A stretch of 64,000 bases of DNA from a bacterium 210917-DFI.7.65 (lineage in GTDB: Bacteria; Bacillota; Clostridia; Oscillospirales; Oscillospiraceae): assembly GCA_020555865.1 (NCBI GenBank), contig JAJCJJ010000005.1, positions 1 to 64,000 of the forward strand. Direction: 5' to 3'. The position numbers were made by a program, and so were the translations under genes. The number at the start of each line of letters is the position of its first letter. Within the stretch, counting starts at the first letter, position 1. Positions 44,292 through 52,387 of this stretch are shown here, one piece after another. The notes beneath the pieces are model-generated. The model saw only the letters and a list, made by a program, of their open reading frames with translations. It was not told the DNA's origin and made no database searches.

Positions 44292-44537
44292 ATGACCGAA
44301 AAAGACGTAACGATTTCCATCCCTGCCGGACTGACTGCAAAAACAGTTACTGTCATTGTTGAAAAAGCCAACAGCTTTTCTTCCTCTATTGTTTTTGAAA
44401 GCGACCATCGCCGCGTCAACGGCAAAAGCCTGCTGGGCGTGCTGTCCCTGGGTCTGAAATGCGGCGACACGTTCGCCCTCAGCGCCAGCGGCGACGACGA
44501 AATCGACGCCGTGGAAGCCCTCTCCGCCATGCTTTAA
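44292..44537 (+). CDS. HPr-family protein without the phosphorylatable His15 (Crh-like)
   Basis: 81 residues from ATG 44292 (GGAGG nine bases upstream). It aligns to HPr without gaps: position 15 is Thr instead of the catalytic His (GLTAKT in place of GxHARP), and Ser46 is kept in NGKSLLGVLSLG, the site used by HPr kinase. This is the arrangement of Crh, the Bacillus HPr-like carbon-catabolite effector that has Gln15. It therefore cannot pass phosphate to sugar transporters but could act through Ser46 with CcpA-type regulators. It stands alone with a terminator after it. Confidence 0.88.
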   Translation: MTEKDVTISIPAGLTAKTVTVIVEKANSFSSSIVFESDHRRVNGKSLLGVLSLGLKCGDTFALSASGDDEIDAVEALSAML

Positions 44538-44550
44538 TCGTTTCTCCGAG

Positions 44551-44587
44551 GCAGGCATCCGCCCCCCGTGGGCGGATGCCTGCTTTT
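44551..44587 (+). terminator. Terminator after the HPr-like gene
   Basis: Perfect 14-bp stem (44551-44564 with 44570-44583), then TTTT; it ends 18 bases before the nudC start codon, so nudC may depend on read-through or an internal promoter. Confidence 0.85.
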
Positions 44588-44605
44588 GACAAAGGAAGTG
44601 TCCAT

Positions 44606-45442
44606 ATGATCCAAGACATTGCCCCAAAGCAGTTCTCCGTAGCTTATGATCTGCATGTGCCGGAAAGCAGGGATACCGTCTGCCTGTTCCGCGGATCGCG
44701 CATTCTCGGCGCGCGCTGCACCGATGGCGAACTGCGCCTGCCCCGCTTCTGCGAGCTGCCCGTGCAGGAAAGCGACTGCTGGTTTCTGTTCTCCGTTTCC
44801 AGCCGGAATTATTTTTGGTGCCGCCGCGCCCTGACTCCCGCCGGAGGCGATTACAGCTGGGTTTCTCTGCGCCGGAGCATGGCCTTTTCTCCTCAGCACG
44901 AGGCTTTTGCCGCCTTGACAGCCCGCCACCTCGCCAGGTGGTACGAGGATAACCGCTATTGCGGCCGCTGCGGCCGCGGCCTGGTGCGCGACGCCAAAGA
45001 GCGTGCGCTGCTGTGCCCGGAATGCGGCAATCTAATCTATCCCCGTATCAATCCGGTGATTATTGTGGGCGTGGTGGACGGCGAACGCCTGCTGGTGACC
45101 AAATACGCCCCCAGCCACGCCGCGGCCAAACACTTCGCCTTAGTAGCCGGTTTTTGTGAAATCGGCGAAACGGCCGAAGATACTGTACGCCGTGAAGTGT
45201 GGGAAGAGGTCGGCCTGCGGGTACAGCATATCCGCTATTACGGCAGCCAGCCCTGGGGAATCGACGGGAATCTTTCCCTGGGCTTTTTTGCCGATCTGGA
45301 GGGCAGCGACGCGATCCAACTGGAAACGGACGAGCTGTCCCAGGCCCTGTGGCTGCACCGCAGCGACCTGCCCGCACGCAGCGACACCATGGCCCTGACC
45401 TCTGATATGATGGAGGCTTTCCGGACAGGGAAAATATCCTGA
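44606..45442 (+). CDS. nudC: NAD(+) diphosphatase/NADH pyrophosphatase (NudC)
   Basis: 278 residues from ATG 44606 (AAAGGAAG upstream). The N-terminal domain is followed by a four-Cys zinc ribbon (CGRCG ... CPECG, about 118-140). The Nudix box is GFCEIGETAEDTVRREVWEEVGL (about 188-210). The SQPWGI segment matches the NudC selectivity motif SQPWPF in position but not fully. It cleaves NAD(H) to NMN and AMP and can decap NAD-capped RNA. Confidence 0.93.
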   Translation: MIQDIAPKQFSVAYDLHVPESRDTVCLFRGSRILGARCTDGELRLPRFCELPVQESDCWFLFSVSSRNYFWCRRALTPAGGDYSWVSLRRSMAFSPQHEAFAALTARHLARWYEDNRYCGRCGRGLVRDAKERALLCPECGNLIYPRINPVIIVGVVDGERLLVTKYAPSHAAAKHFALVAGFCEIGETAEDTVRREVWEEVGLRVQHIRYYGSQPWGIDGNLSLGFFADLEGSDAIQLETDELSQALWLHRSDLPARSDTMALTSDMMEAFRTGKIS

Positions 45443-45514
45443 GCAGCAGCGCATGTCCCGGCAGCACTTGGCCGGCTCCATCAGCGGTTTCCCGCAGACT
45501 GCCGCCGCCCTGTC

Positions 45515-45543
45515 TTGACAAAATTCCATTGCGGGCTTATAAA
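45515..45543 (+). promoter_or_regulatory. Sigma-A promoter of the first BKACE gene
   Basis: TTGACA (45515-45520) and TATAAA (45538-45543) with a 17-base spacer. An inverted repeat AACCTG ... CAGGTT (45554-45559 with 45574-45579) lies just after the start of transcription. Confidence 0.7.
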
Positions 45544-45606
45544 TGGTTTCGATAACCTGTGCCTGGGTGGACGCAGGTTGTAAAAAATAACAAAGGAGAT
45601 TTTATC

Positions 45607-46458
45607 ATGGCAGAATTGAAAAACAAGCGCATCATCACTGTGGCCCTGACCGGCGCATGGCCGAAGAAAGAAAATAATCCCAATGTCCCCATGACCCCCG
45701 CGGAAATTTCGGAAGATATTTACGCCTGCTGGAAGGCAGGCGCCGCCGTAGCCCATATGCACATGCGCGACGACGACGGCAACGGCACCATGGACGTCAA
45801 TAAATTCCGCGAGACGGTGGAGCTGCTGCGCAAAAACCATCCCGAGTGCGACATCGTCCTGAACATGACCACTTCCGGCGACCTGAACGCCACTGAGGAA
45901 ACCCGCCAGATCCACCTCAAGGAGCTGCGCCCCGAAATGGGTTCTTACGACTGCGGCTCCATGAACTGGATGAACAGCGGCCTGTTTATCAACAGCCCCA
46001 AGTTCCTGGAAGAATTGGGCAGAAATATGCAGGAGTGGAACGTGAAGCCTGAGATCGAGGCATTCGACCCCGGCATGATCGCCAATGCTGCCTATTATCT
46101 GAAAAAGGGCGTGCTGAAAGCGCCCCTGCACTTCCAGTTCTGCATGGGCTGCGCCAACGGTATTGTGGGCAGCACCAAAAACCTGGTGTTCATGAAGGAA
46201 ACCATGGATTCCCTCTGCCCCGGCTCCACCTGGAGCTGCTTCGGCGTCGGCCACAGCGCCATGGAGATCATGTATGCCGGCGTGGCCATGGGCGGTCATA
46301 TCCGCGTGGGCATGGAAGACAACGTGATGTATGCCAAAGGCCAGCTGGCCGAAAGCAACGTTCAGTTTGTCGAGCGCGCCAAACGCGTCATTGAGGAGTT
46401 CGGCTGCCAGGCCGCCACTCCCGATGAGGCCCGCCAGATCCTGAGCCTGAACAAATGA
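45607..46458 (+). CDS. Beta-keto acid cleavage enzyme (BKACE/Kce family), copy 1
   Basis: 283 residues, AAAGGAG upstream. The BKACE (DUF849) TIM barrel is complete: zinc ligands His50 and His52 (AHMHMRDDDG) and Glu237 (GMEDN), matching His46/His48/Glu230 of characterised Kce. The enzyme splits a beta-keto acid with acetyl-CoA to give acetoacetate and a new acyl-CoA. In Kce the substrate is 3-keto-5-aminohexanoate (lysine fermentation); the substrate here is unassigned. It has a sigma-A promoter and its end overlaps a zinc-ribbon gene by four bases. Confidence 0.93.
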   Translation: MAELKNKRIITVALTGAWPKKENNPNVPMTPAEISEDIYACWKAGAAVAHMHMRDDDGNGTMDVNKFRETVELLRKNHPECDIVLNMTTSGDLNATEETRQIHLKELRPEMGSYDCGSMNWMNSGLFINSPKFLEELGRNMQEWNVKPEIEAFDPGMIANAAYYLKKGVLKAPLHFQFCMGCANGIVGSTKNLVFMKETMDSLCPGSTWSCFGVGHSAMEIMYAGVAMGGHIRVGMEDNVMYAKGQLAESNVQFVERAKRVIEEFGCQAATPDEARQILSLNK

Positions 46459-46643
46459 GCTGGGGACCCTGTTTTCTATACTACCGCTGCCCGCAGTGCA
46501 GCAAAAAATTCAAGTATGCCACAGATCTGATCCCGGTGTTCGGCGATGATTTCGGCAAATGCCCCGTCTGCAGCGCCATGGGCATTTTGGAAAAAGAAGG
46601 CGCCCGCACTCCGGATGATCTGGATTATACAGAGGTGGAATAA
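46455..46643 (+). CDS. Small rubredoxin-like zinc-ribbon protein
   Basis: 62 residues, starting inside the BKACE stop (ATGA overlap), so it is translationally coupled. Two CxxC pairs (YRCPQCSKKF and KCPVCSAM) make one zinc ribbon. The acidic C-terminus is disordered. It may assemble with or stabilise the BKACE enzyme, or deliver zinc to it; this is inferred from coupling only. Confidence 0.8.
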   Translation: MSWGPCFLYYRCPQCSKKFKYATDLIPVFGDDFGKCPVCSAMGILEKEGARTPDDLDYTEVE

Positions 46644-46741
46644 CTGCCATCTGACCGCAAACGGTATGTATTTCGCAGAGATACATACCGTTTGCTTTTA
46701 CTCCTAAAAACCGATGAACAATTGTGCGGAGGGACCCCCTT

Positions 46742-48172
46742 ATGATTTCAAACATTCTATTTGAGTATCTCTTGGATCAGTTCCCCTTGGGGTTATACAT
46801 TCTCGACAATCAGGGCCGATATATCTATACCAACGACGCTTATGACCGGCTGCTGGACCTTCCCCGCGAAAAACTCATCATGCGAAGCGTGCATGAACTG
46901 ATGCATGACGGCCATTACGATGCCTGTATCTCCGACATTGTGTTCCGCGAAAAGCAGCCGGTTTCCGTCTTCCTGAACGTGTTTGTGGACGATGGAAACA
47001 CCATTAAACGCGTGCGCCACCTGGTGCGTGCTGTTCCCCTGTTCGAACCAGCCGGCGAAATTTCCTATATGATCGGCATTTGCGAGGCCGTCAACGACTT
47101 AAACGAATGTTACCACGAAGCCAGCGCCCGCACCATGGTGGCCCAGTCCACAACGTTCCATCAGCCGCTGACGCAGGAGCACCGCCACAGCACCCAGATG
47201 ATCGCCGTCAGTGAAGTGATGCAGGCCGTTCTGGCCACTGCAAAAAATATGGCGCAGGTGGATTCCACCGTTCTGATCTCCGGCGCTTCCGGCACCGGAA
47301 AAGAACTGATGGCGGAATATATCCACCGCAACAGCCCTCGCAGCACATCCCGTATGGTGGTCGTCAACTGCGCCTCCATTCCGGAAAATCTGCTGGAGTC
47401 CACACTGTACGGCTATGAGCGCGGCGCCTTTACCGGCGCGCTGGCCTCCGGCAAAATCGGTCTGATTGAAGCGGCCAATACCGGCACGCTTTTCCTGGAC
47501 GAGATCAATTCCCTGCCCCTGGGCCTGCAGGGCAAACTGCTGCGTACACTGGAAACCAAAAAAGTGCAGCGCGTGGGCGCGGTGAACGAGTTTTCGGTAG
47601 ACTTCCGCCTGATTGCCGCCACCAACCAGAACCTACAGGAAATGGTGCGCACCGGCCTGTTCCGTGAGGACCTGTACTACCGGCTGAATATCCTTCCCAT
47701 CGACTTGCCTTCCCTGCGCGAGCGCCGCGAAGATATTATTCCCCTGGCACGCCATTACTGCAATTTGTTCTGCAGCAAATATAAAAAAGATATTTTCTTT
47801 GATGACGATGCCCTGCAGCGCCTTGTCGAATACGACTGGCCCGGCAACATCCGCGAACTGCGCAATGTGATTGAGCGGATCGTGGTCATGAGCAGCCAGA
47901 CCTGCATTTTCGAAGACATCGTCACACACAACCTCGGTGCAGCGCCGGATCCCTCTCCTTCATTTATTGAACGCAAACCTGTTCCGGACAATGCCCTGAT
48001 CTATTCCACCATGCTGGACAACCACGTCTCGCTGCAGGACTATACGGAACGCTGCGAAAAAGCCTATCTTCAATATGTGCTGGAGAAATTCCCCAGCACA
48101 TACGAAACCGCCAAAGCCCTGCAAACAACCCAATCGCTGGTTATGCGGCGAAAGAAAAAATATAACTTATAA
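46742..48172 (+). CDS. Sigma-54-dependent transcriptional activator (PAS-AAA+-HTH)
   Basis: 476 residues from ATG 46742 (GGAGGG upstream). The N-terminal PAS domain is at about 8-120 (FPLGLYILDNQGRYIYTNDAYDRLL). The AAA+ domain (about 150-395) has Walker A GASGTGKE (180), the sigma-54-contact loop GAFTGA (227) and Walker B GTLFLDEI. The C-terminal HTH is TyrR/PrdR-like (ETAKALQTTQSLVMRRKK). It activates the sigma-54 promoter at 48318 and probably senses a metabolite through PAS. Confidence 0.95.
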   Translation: MISNILFEYLLDQFPLGLYILDNQGRYIYTNDAYDRLLDLPREKLIMRSVHELMHDGHYDACISDIVFREKQPVSVFLNVFVDDGNTIKRVRHLVRAVPLFEPAGEISYMIGICEAVNDLNECYHEASARTMVAQSTTFHQPLTQEHRHSTQMIAVSEVMQAVLATAKNMAQVDSTVLISGASGTGKELMAEYIHRNSPRSTSRMVVVNCASIPENLLESTLYGYERGAFTGALASGKIGLIEAANTGTLFLDEINSLPLGLQGKLLRTLETKKVQRVGAVNEFSVDFRLIAATNQNLQEMVRTGLFREDLYYRLNILPIDLPSLRERREDIIPLARHYCNLFCSKYKKDIFFDDDALQRLVEYDWPGNIRELRNVIERIVVMSSQTCIFEDIVTHNLGAAPDPSPSFIERKPVPDNALIYSTMLDNHVSLQDYTERCEKAYLQYVLEKFPSTYETAKALQTTQSLVMRRKKKYNL

Positions 48173-48178
48173 AATAAA

Positions 48179-48192
48179 TCGAAATCAACTTA
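48179..48192. repeat. Enhancer-like direct repeat 1 (TCGRAATCAACTTA)
   Basis: TCGAAATCAACTTA. A second copy begins 21 bases on (two helical turns). Both lie 105 to 140 bases upstream of the sigma-54 -24 element, the usual position of activator sites. Confidence 0.55.
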
Positions 48193-48241
48193 CAGCAAGT
48201 CGGAATCAACTTATTAATTCGATTCCGACTTGCTGCTTTTT
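48193..48241 (+). terminator. Terminator after the sigma-54 activator gene
   Basis: Perfect 15-bp stem (48193-48207 with 48221-48235), then CTTTTTT and further T. Confidence 0.9.
48200..48213. repeat. Enhancer-like direct repeat 2 (TCGRAATCAACTTA)
   Basis: TCGGAATCAACTTA. It overlaps the left arm of the terminator hairpin of the activator gene, which also contains TCGGAATC in the opposite arm. Confidence 0.55.
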
Positions 48242-48317
48242 TATTTTTGTTTCCTGATCCACACAAAAATGCCGCAAGCCACAGGCATTCGGTCCGATCG
48301 AATGGTATGCCTTCTAC

Positions 48318-48333
48318 TGGCACGTTATTTGCT
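48318..48333 (+). promoter_or_regulatory. Sigma-54 (-24/-12) promoter
   Basis: TGGCACG (48318-48324), four bases, TTGCT (48329-48333): full match to the RpoN consensus, with GG (48319-48320) and GC (48331-48332) separated by ten bases. It is 36 bases upstream of the MaoC gene and downstream of the activator. Confidence 0.92.
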
Positions 48334-48368
48334 ATATAACAGAAAACCTGAGAAAAGGAGGTATTTTT

Positions 48369-48794
48369 ATGGTTGGGCTTTCCATCGATCAGCTTTCCAT
48401 CGGCCAAAGCGCATCGTTCTCCAAAACCATTTCCGAATCGGACGTATACATGTTTGCCGGCGTCACAGGAGACGTCAACCCAGCGCACATCAACGAATCG
48501 TACGCCAACGCCACCCCGTTTAAAACCCGCATCGCTCATGGCATGCTGTCAGCCGGGCTGATTTCCGCTGTACTGGGAACACAGCTGCCCGGCCCAGGCT
48601 CAATCTACGCCGCTCAGACCCTGCGCTTTACCGCGCCGGTACACATCGGCGATACCATCACCGCTGTTGCCACCGTAAAAGAGCTGTTGCCCGAACGCAA
48701 CCGCGCAATCATCGAAACTGTGTGCACCAACCAGGACGGCACCGTCGTTACCTGCGGTGAGGCCACAGTGCTGCCGCCCGCGCACAAACCGTAA
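48369..48794 (+). CDS. MaoC-family (R)-specific enoyl-CoA hydratase-like protein
   Basis: 141 residues, AAAAGGAGG upstream. A hot-dog fold with the hydratase motif DVNPAHINESYANATPF then RIAHGMLSAG (about 36-62; Asp and His are the catalytic pair). It adds or removes water, or possibly ammonia, on a short enoyl-CoA. It is the first gene under the sigma-54 promoter and is followed by BKACE copy 2 after 32 bases. A role as a 3-aminobutyryl-CoA ammonia-lyase-type step of a lysine-like pathway is conceivable but unproven. Confidence 0.9.
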   Translation: MVGLSIDQLSIGQSASFSKTISESDVYMFAGVTGDVNPAHINESYANATPFKTRIAHGMLSAGLISAVLGTQLPGPGSIYAAQTLRFTAPVHIGDTITAVATVKELLPERNRAIIETVCTNQDGTVVTCGEATVLPPAHKP

Positions 48795-48826
48795 AGTATT
48801 TTCCCAAAGAACAAAGGAGGCTTCTC

Positions 48827-49675
48827 ATGAGCAATTTGAAAAACAAACGCGTCATTACCGCCGCCTTATGCGGCTCCTGGGCCACAAAGGACATGAATCC
48901 CGCCGTTCCCTACACGCCGGAAGAAATCGCCCGGGACGCTTACGAGTGCTGGAAAGCAGGCGCCGCCATCGTCCATATCCATGTGCGCAACGCCGACGGC
49001 TCACCCTCTACCAAATTTGAACTGTACAAGGAAACCATTGAACGCATCCGCGCCTTTCCAGACTGTGACGTATGCCTGAACATCACCTCTTCCGGCAGCG
49101 TGGATTTCGGCGATGAAGAGCGCATTTACCCGCTGCAGCAGCTGCTGCCGGAGCTGGCCTCCTACGACGCAGGCACGCTGAACTGGCAGAACCGCACCGT
49201 ATTTATGAATCCCCCCGCATTCCTGGAAAAACTGGGATATGCACTGCAGGAAAGCAATATTAAACCCGAAATTGAGATCTTTGACGCCGGCATGATCTAC
49301 AACACCCTGTATTATCTGAAAAAAGGCGTGCTGAAAGCCCCCTGCCATTACCAGATCGTGCTGGGCTGCGCCGGCGGCATGACCAGCACCGTTGAAAATC
49401 TGGCATATCTGAAAAATTTGCTGCCGGAAGGCTCCACCTGGGCGGGCTGCGGCATTTCCTCCGGCCATCTGCCCATCATGATGGCCACCATCGCCATGGG
49501 CGGGCATCTGCGTGTCGGTCTGGAAGACAACCTCTATCTGGATCATGGCGTGCTGGCCAAATCCAATGCCCAGCTGGTAGAGCGGGCCGTCCAATTGCTG
49601 GCACTGAACAATCTGGAACCGGCCACCCCGGAAGAGGCCCGCAAAATCTATGGTTTGACGCGCAAAGTCTTCTGA
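48827..49675 (+). CDS. Beta-keto acid cleavage enzyme (BKACE/Kce family), copy 2
   Basis: 282 residues, AAAGGAGG upstream. Zinc ligands His50, His52 (VHIHVRNADG) and Glu233 (GLEDN) are intact. It is clearly paralogous to copy 1 along its whole length, but the loops that shape the substrate pocket differ (for example GSWATKDMNP against GAWPKKENNP). The two may act on different beta-keto acids. It lies between the MaoC gene and the transporter under the sigma-54 promoter. Confidence 0.93.
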   Translation: MSNLKNKRVITAALCGSWATKDMNPAVPYTPEEIARDAYECWKAGAAIVHIHVRNADGSPSTKFELYKETIERIRAFPDCDVCLNITSSGSVDFGDEERIYPLQQLLPELASYDAGTLNWQNRTVFMNPPAFLEKLGYALQESNIKPEIEIFDAGMIYNTLYYLKKGVLKAPCHYQIVLGCAGGMTSTVENLAYLKNLLPEGSTWAGCGISSGHLPIMMATIAMGGHLRVGLEDNLYLDHGVLAKSNAQLVERAVQLLALNNLEPATPEEARKIYGLTRKVF

Positions 49676-49719
49676 GCGACGGAAGAACCTCACAAAAAGA
49701 GACGAGAGGAGAGTTCCCC

Positions 49720-51147
49720 ATGTCAACAAATGGAACAATGAAAGACCGCCTGACCACCGGTTTTATCCGTTTTTTTGAAAAATGGACGCCGAATTCGATG
49801 GTATTTGCCTTTCTGCTGACAATCGTCGTCGGCATTCTGGCTTTGCTCTTTACCCCAACGCCATTGTTGTTTACCTCCGCCGAAGGTCAGCTCAGCCTGG
49901 TGGACGCCTGGGTGCAGGGCTTCTGGAACCTGCTGACCTTCGCCATGCAAATGGCCCTGATTATGATCACCGGTTCTGTGGTCGCCACTGCGCCGCCGGT
50001 CAAGCGTGCCCTGCATCGCCTGGCTTATGTGCCCAATTCCCCTTTTTCCGCCATTATGCTGATTCTGCTCGTTACCGGCATCACCTATTGGATCCACTGG
50101 GGCGTCGGTATGATGTTCAGCATTAACCTGGGCCGCGAGATCCTGGCCGCATCCAGGGAAAAAGGCTACAAAATCCATCAGCCCGCTTTTGTCGCGCTTT
50201 CTTATTCCACCTTCGCCGCTGGTATCGGCCTGTCTCAGGCGGCTCCCATCTTGGGCGCTACACCCGGCGCGCTGCAGGACCTGGTGGTTTCCGACGCCGT
50301 GAAAGCCTACATCCCCGAAACCGTTCCGCTCACTCAAACGGTGCTTTCTCCGATCAACCTGCTCCACTGCGGTCTGATCCTGCTGGTGGTTATCGTTCTG
50401 GGCTGGGCGCTTTACCCCAAAAAAGACAGCCAAATCGTGGAGCTGAGCGATGAACTCTATGAAGACATCAAAAAAAGCGGCGAGGCGCAGCTCTCCCGCC
50501 ACAAAGCCACCAGTCCGGCGGACTGGATCAACCACAGTCCCCTGTTGAATCTGGTGATCGGCGGGTTCGGCCTGTTCTGGATCATCAAGCTTATGGCTTC
50601 CGGCGGCTTTGCCAACATCTCTCTGGATAATATCAACTTTATCCTGCTGATTCTCGGGGTATTGCTCTGCCGTGACCCGGAGACCTTCTGCAGCTGTGTT
50701 ATGCAGGCTACCGCCTCCGTTTGGGGTGTGATCATCCAGTTCCCCTTCTATGCAGGTATTTTCGGCATGATCGCCTACACCGGCCTGAGCGATGTCATCG
50801 TGAACTTTTTCATGTCCTTTGCAACCAAAGGCAACTTCCCGATGGTCGCCTACATATACTCTGCCATCCTTAATATGGCGGTTCCTTCCGGCGGATCGAA
50901 ATTTGCCATTGAAGCACCGTATATTCTGGATGTTTGCAGCCGCCTCGATATCGATGTGGGAAAAATCCTTCTTGCGTACACCTTCGGCGATCAAACCACC
51001 AATATCATCCAGCCCTTCTGGGCGCTTCCTTTCCTGGCAATGTATAAACTGGATTTCAAACACATCCTGCCCTTCGCGTTTATGATCTGCATTGCAGCGC
51101 TGATCATCGACTGCATTTTCACCGGTTTTGTTTATCAGCTGATTTAA
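49720..51147 (+). CDS. AtoE/TIGR00366-type short-chain fatty acid transporter
   Basis: 475 residues, GAGAGGAG upstream. About eleven to twelve membrane helices; typical segments are THWIHWGVGMMFSINLGRE-like ITYWIHWGVGMMF, SYSTFAAGIGLSQAAPI and NMAVPSGGSKFAIEAPYI. AtoE members take up acetoacetate and other short-chain acids. With two BKACE enzymes (which release acetoacetate) in the same operon, it probably imports the beta-keto acid substrate or exchanges it for the product. It is the last gene of the sigma-54 unit. Confidence 0.9.
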   Translation: MSTNGTMKDRLTTGFIRFFEKWTPNSMVFAFLLTIVVGILALLFTPTPLLFTSAEGQLSLVDAWVQGFWNLLTFAMQMALIMITGSVVATAPPVKRALHRLAYVPNSPFSAIMLILLVTGITYWIHWGVGMMFSINLGREILAASREKGYKIHQPAFVALSYSTFAAGIGLSQAAPILGATPGALQDLVVSDAVKAYIPETVPLTQTVLSPINLLHCGLILLVVIVLGWALYPKKDSQIVELSDELYEDIKKSGEAQLSRHKATSPADWINHSPLLNLVIGGFGLFWIIKLMASGGFANISLDNINFILLILGVLLCRDPETFCSCVMQATASVWGVIIQFPFYAGIFGMIAYTGLSDVIVNFFMSFATKGNFPMVAYIYSAILNMAVPSGGSKFAIEAPYILDVCSRLDIDVGKILLAYTFGDQTTNIIQPFWALPFLAMYKLDFKHILPFAFMICIAALIIDCIFTGFVYQLI

Positions 51148-51206
51148 TCATTCCGCTGCATTGTCTTGTTTGATACAAGGGACGCAGCCGATTTCGCTGC
51201 AGCAAA

Positions 51207-51248
51207 GGCGTCCCGCATCGTTCTCCCCCCTGAACGATGCGGGACGCC
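51207..51248 (+). terminator. Terminator after the transporter gene
   Basis: 17-bp perfect stem (51207-51223 with 51232-51248), eight-base loop, then a mixed T-rich tail. A smaller stem lies just upstream. Confidence 0.8.
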
Positions 51249-51351
51249 CGCTTCTGTCTCTGTTTCCATGTCCGATCCGATGCATGCCCGTTTGGCCGTG
51301 TTTTCTCCTCCGTCCGAACGCCGGCGGTGCACAGCGTGCCCACCGCCGCAT

Positions 51352-52002
51352 TCACCACAGCAGCGCCATATCCCGTTCAGCACGGGACTGGCCCAGATCA
51401 AACCGCAGCTGATCGCTGTCCCGATCCTGCCAAAACACTTCCCACACCAAATTGGCCAGCTCATGCCACACCGGGTATACGTTCAGATCCTGCAGCGCAT
51501 CGGTCACAGCCTGATAATACCACCCCTGCTCAGCCTTGCTTTTGTTGTTGAACCGCTCCCAGACCTGCTCGCCTAAAATCCCATAATCCCGCTGCAGCGC
51601 CCGGATGTTGGAGAGCTTGTCTCCCAACGCAATCATTTTCACTTCCAGCCGCGGTTCCTTCAGCAGCCTTTCCACACTTTCCTGTTTGCGCAGACGCCAA
51701 GTCATCTCCGCCGGCTGCTCCCGGCGCTTGTTTTCACTGACAGCCAGCACCAGCTCCGTCACATGGCCGCCCACCGTCTCGCGCAGCTCTTCCTCGGTCA
51801 CGCTGGTGTCTTCCAGCACATCGTGCAGCACCGCAGCGGCCAGTACGTCCTCATCCTCGGTCATGGTGCCGACAATTTCCGCCGTTTCCATCACGTGCAG
51901 AAGATAGGGCGCCCTGCCGCCTTTGCGGTAGGCCCCGTCATGGGCCTGGGCCGCCAATCTTGTCGCCTGGCACAGCAGGCTGCTCAAATACTCCATTTTC
52001 AT
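51352..52002 (-). CDS. HD-domain hydrolase of the small alarmone hydrolase (Mesh1-like) type
   Basis: 216 residues. The metal and substrate residues of the RelA/SpoT hydrolase domain are present without a synthetase: His36 (LLHVMETA), His60-Asp61 with Glu64-Asp65 (AAAVLHDVLEDT) and Asp128 (ALGDKLSNIRAL). Stand-alone members can cleave (p)ppGpp or NADPH. No Rel synthetase gene is nearby. Its start has two ATGs three codons apart (52002 and 51996). Confidence 0.87.
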   Translation of the reverse strand: MKMEYLSSLLCQATRLAAQAHDGAYRKGGRAPYLLHVMETAEIVGTMTEDEDVLAAAVLHDVLEDTSVTEEELRETVGGHVTELVLAVSENKRREQPAEMTWRLRKQESVERLLKEPRLEVKMIALGDKLSNIRALQRDYGILGEQVWERFNNKSKAEQGWYYQAVTDALQDLNVYPVWHELANLVWEVFWQDRDSDQLRFDLGQSRAERDMALLW

Positions 52003-52256
52003 GCTTCCTTTGCCTTATGATCTTCCAAAAAAGAACCAGCCGCCCGGCTCCTGCCGCTACAGCTGAACTGTCTTGTATTGTACCACAAACATGAAGCCAA
52101 GAAAAGAGCAATATCCTTCGCCCCGGCCGGGCAGGCGAAAAGCCCGCCGCAGCAATACGTCCCCTCCCGCCCCCCGGCTGTTGTCAATATCCTGCGCCGC
52201 ATCCTGCCAAAGCTGTACAGCCGAGCAGCGCAGTGAACCTGAAAGTGCGCCATGGA

Positions 52257-52285
52257 TTGACAAAGCGCAGAAAGCATTGTACTAT
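52257..52285 (+). promoter_or_regulatory. Sigma-A promoter of moaA
   Basis: TTGACA (52257-52262) and TACTAT (52280-52285) with a 17-base spacer; the rest of the 385-base gap between 52003 and 52388 shows nothing else clear. Confidence 0.6.
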
Positions 52286-52387
52286 TTATACGAAATTATC
52301 CCCTCTTTTTGTCTATTTTATCTATTTTTCGAATCATACCATTCTTTTTCTGAATGATTCCCCAAGATCCGGAAAGGAGCGACCGCC

